A stretch of 64,000 bases of DNA from Gemmata sp051859125 (GTDB taxonomy: Bacteria > Planctomycetota > Planctomycetia > Gemmatales > Gemmataceae), in assembly GCF_051859125.1 (NCBI RefSeq), contig NZ_JBHYGG010000001.1:1-64000 (forward strand), given 5' to 3'. Positions 61,605-64,000 of this stretch are shown one piece after another. The translations under genes and the position numbers were made by a program. Within the stretch, counting starts at the first letter, position 1; each line of letters begins with the position of its first letter. The notes under the pieces were generated by a model. The model worked only from the letters and a program-made list of their open reading frames with translations, was not told the DNA's origin and made no database searches.

Positions 61605-64000
61605 ATGGCAGACACGCGACACCAACTCACCCTGGGCATCCGGTTCCGGTTCCTCCTCCGCGTCGCGGGCGCAACGGGGGTGCTCGCCGTCGTGACGGGT
61701 GCCGCGCTCTTCGCGTCGGCGTTCCCCAGCCCGGCACAGTGGTCCGCCGACCAGTTGCGGGCCGCGGCCGGCGGGCACCACGGGGCGTTCGCGAGGGCGG
61801 CCGCGTGGACCTTCGCGGTCGGCCTGATCGCGGTCGCCGCGGCGCTCGCCGTCGAAGGCCTCGCGGGGCTCGCGTCGGTCGCGGGCCGGCGCTCGGCCGC
61901 CAGCACCTCCGCGACGGTCGGCGCGCTCGCGGCCCTGGCGCTGCTCGGCTTCGTGAATGCGTACTCGTTCACCCACCACGCGCGGTTCGACTTCACCCGG
62001 TCCCGCCAGTTCACCCTCCCGCCCGACCTGGCCGCGAGCCTGCGGGGCCTGCGGCCCGAGTCGCCGACGACCATCGTGGTGCTCCAGAAGCACCGCATCT
62101 TCGGCAGCCTCTCGGACGACCGTGACTCGTTCACCCGCGGGGCCGAGGAGAAGGTGGCCGAGAAGGTGAAGGACCTCGTGGACCTGTTCCGCGAGTTCGG
62201 CCCGCGGTTCAACGTCGAGGTGCTCGACACCGAGGCGTTCGGCTACCGCACCCGGGTGGCCGAGTTGACCGCGGCCGCACCCGAGTTGAAGGCCGCGATC
62301 GACTCCGCGCCCGAGAACAGCATCCTGTTCCACGCCAACAAGCGGGTGCAGCGGCTCGCGTTCAACGAGTTCCTGCAGCTCGACAAGACCGCCAGCGACG
62401 CCGCGAACGGCGGCCGCGGGAACCTCGTGCTGCTCCCGCAAGGGGTCGACAACTTCGCCCGCCGCGTCCTCGCGGTCCAGGAGCGGCGGCCGAAGGTCGC
62501 CGTGTGCGTCGTCCACGAGTGGCTGACGACGGCCGACACCGCGGGGCGGTCCGAGTACTCCCTCGCCGGCCTTAAGAAGTCGCTCACCGACAGCGGCTTC
62601 GAGGTCACCGACATCATCCTCAAGAAGAACTGGGAGAGCGGCCAAGAGCCCGACCCCGCGGCGTACACGATCCAGGAGAGCAAGCTGGAGCGGCTGGAGG
62701 CCGAACTCGACTCGGCCCGCGACCAGTACCGCGCCGCCCAGAACGACGTGAAGATCGTCGCGTCGCTCCGGAAGGCGTTCGACGACGTTCAGAGCGAACC
62801 GTTCCGCGAGCGCGGCGACTTCTACGTCAACCTGAGTCGCGCCGCCCAGATCCGCGGGTGGACCGAGGTGGTGCAGGCCTACCGCGCCTGGCTCGGCGAG
62901 GAGGGCCGGCCGATCAGCGAGGCGAACGAACACGAGCTGCGCCCCGTGCTGCTCGGGGGCATCACCCGGCAGGCCGCACGGGCCGAGCGAGACGCCAGGG
63001 ACGCCGACAAGGCGCGGGCCGAGGCCGAGGAGCAGGTCCGGGCGGCGCACCAGGACGAGCGCACCGTTCAGGACCGCCGCATCGCCGACGTGAAGGCGAA
63101 GTTCTCGGCCCTACTCGCGGACGTTGACCTGCTCGTCATCCCGCGGCACACGGTCGTGAACGCCGTGATCGAGCGGCGGCTCCCGCCGGCGCTCCACACG
63201 CTCGGGATGGACCAACTCGCGGTCATCAAGGACTTCATGAAGGCCGGGAAGCCGGTCCTCGCCTGTCTCGGCTCGCTCTCGGTGGCGAACGGCCCGGCCC
63301 CCGACGGCACCGACGACCTCGAACGGCTCGTCGCCGAGCGCGGCATCGAGTTGGGCCGCGACACGGTCCTGTTCGACGCCGAGACCAAGGGGTTCGCGGC
63401 GATCAAGGCGGGCCGGCAACTCGGCGGCGGCCCGGCCGACATCCCGCCGCTCGTCGTGGTCGAGGCGGGGCCGGACGCGCAGACCGCCAGGCCCAACCCC
63501 GTCGGGGCGGCGCTGCGGCTCACGGGCCGCGCGGTCGACCAGAGGCTCGAACACCGCCTCGGCGCGCCGCGGCCCGTGTACCTTGCCCCGGGCTGGCAGG
63601 ACCGGCTCCCGTACGCGGCCGAGTTCGTGTTCACCGCGCCCGACGCGTGGAACGAGGAGCGGCCGTTCATCCGCGGCGACGCCCGGGGCCGCCCGACGTA
63701 CACGCCGCGGTATGAGCCGACGCTCGACACCGACCCGAAGTGGGGCACCCGCCAGGCCGAGCGGAAGGGGCCGTTCCCGGTCGGCGTCGCCATCGAGAGC
63801 CGCGTGCCGGCCGCGTGGTTCGACGACAGGTACGACACCGGGAGCGCCGCGGCCGGGGTGCTCCTGCCGCTCGACGGGGTGCTCGCCGCCGGGCTCACGG
63901 CCGCGGCGACGAAGCTCGAGCGGCCGACGCAGCGGCTGGTCGTGTTCGGCAGCGGGCACCTCTTCACCGGGGCGAAGCTGGAGCCGGCGCAGGAGAAGCT
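61605..64000 (+). CDS. GldG-like ABC exporter auxiliary protein, 3' end beyond window
   Basis: At least 798 residues are in the window; the stop lies past the right edge. Three N-terminal hydrophobic segments (about 20-42, 66-88, 101-122) precede a GldG-type domain (RFDFTRSRQFTLPPDLAASLRGL, then VVLQKHRIFG and KVKDLVDLFREFGPRF). Two charged coiled-coil stretches lie at about 350-385 and 460-485 (ARAERDARDADKARAEAEEQ). It is the third gene of the exporter unit, 47 nt after the permease. The protein is longer than the usual GldG. Confidence 0.85.
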   Translation, partial: MADTRHQLTLGIRFRFLLRVAGATGVLAVVTGAALFASAFPSPAQWSADQLRAAAGGHHGAFARAAAWTFAVGLIAVAAALAVEGLAGLASVAGRRSAASTSATVGALAALALLGFVNAYSFTHHARFDFTRSRQFTLPPDLAASLRGLRPESPTTIVVLQKHRIFGSLSDDRDSFTRGAEEKVAEKVKDLVDLFREFGPRFNVEVLDTEAFGYRTRVAELTAAAPELKAAIDSAPENSILFHANKRVQRLAFNEFLQLDKTASDAANGGRGNLVLLPQGVDNFARRVLAVQERRPKVAVCVVHEWLTTADTAGRSEYSLAGLKKSLTDSGFEVTDIILKKNWESGQEPDPAAYTIQESKLERLEAELDSARDQYRAAQNDVKIVASLRKAFDDVQSEPFRERGDFYVNLSRAAQIRGWTEVVQAYRAWLGEEGRPISEANEHELRPVLLGGITRQAARAERDARDADKARAEAEEQVRAAHQDERTVQDRRIADVKAKFSALLADVDLLVIPRHTVVNAVIERRLPPALHTLGMDQLAVIKDFMKAGKPVLACLGSLSVANGPAPDGTDDLERLVAERGIELGRDTVLFDAETKGFAAIKAGRQLGGGPADIPPLVVVEAGPDAQTARPNPVGAALRLTGRAVDQRLEHRLGAPRPVYLAPGWQDRLPYAAEFVFTAPDAWNEERPFIRGDARGRPTYTPRYEPTLDTDPKWGTRQAERKGPFPVGVAIESRVPAAWFDDRYDTGSAAAGVLLPLDGVLAAGLTAAATKLERPTQRLVVFGSGHLFTGAKLEPAQEK

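Overview
The window reads as chromosomal DNA of a Gemmata-type planctomycete (family Gemmataceae). The evidence is very high GC throughout, several planctomycete-typical families (DUF1501, DUF1549/DUF1553 cytochrome-like proteins, a DUF1559 pilin-like protein paired with a small lipoprotein, WD40 plus pre-peptidase proteins), a tetrahydromethanopterin C1 gene run, and many long inverted repeats between genes. I found no tRNA, rRNA, CRISPR array, transposase, integrase or phage gene. Where starts are given as GTG, they were chosen from a Shine-Dalgarno-like sequence or from where family homology begins.

Layout. 180-1691 (-) is glycogen synthase. 2261-15604 (+) is the most unusual part: a HEAT-repeat/BRCT protein, a 2157-residue propeller/HEAT protein, a SWIM zinc-finger protein and a reverse transcriptase with retron hallmarks (NAxxH motif, YADD, VTG), with an inverted repeat in every gap and a perfect 28-bp hairpin in front of the first gene. 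15856-23175 (-) is a tightly packed run: lipoprotein, von Willebrand A protein, ATP-grasp, methenyl-H4MPT cyclohydrolase (mch), RimK-like ATP-grasp, CitG-like protein and 6-pyruvoyl-tetrahydropterin synthase. This is a C1-carrier (methanopterin) cluster.

23373-32937 holds housekeeping and single genes: PlsC acyltransferase, a secreted Gly/Tyr-rich protein, an ABC-F ATPase, a C-N hydrolase (AguB-like), acetyl-CoA synthetase, DUF4058, a TIGR01777-type epimerase and an orphan Imm1-like gene that is visibly lower in GC. 33016-44662 has two divergent planctomycete clusters of DUF1501 with DUF1549/1553 genes; the left one also carries a small membrane protein and a WD40/PPC exported protein. 44784-52021 has a PHP phosphoesterase, a DUF1559/lipoprotein pair, glycerate kinase, a 33-residue Cys-rich lipoprotein, a YCII/SDR pair and a NYN-LOTUS protein. 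52155-64000 has a membrane-anchored spermidine-synthase-like protein, a U32 peptidase, a cytochrome/copper monooxygenase with a redoxin, and an ABC exporter of GldA/GldF/GldG type that runs off the right edge.

The best candidate for an under-described system is the four-gene reverse-transcriptase locus. It looks like a retron-type defence module with very large HEAT-repeat partners instead of the usual small effector. A 7-bp tandem repeat inside its first gene could switch the reading frame. One short stretch (45409-45613), with poly-G on one side and poly-C on the other inside an inverted repeat, is probably a sequencing or assembly artefact.
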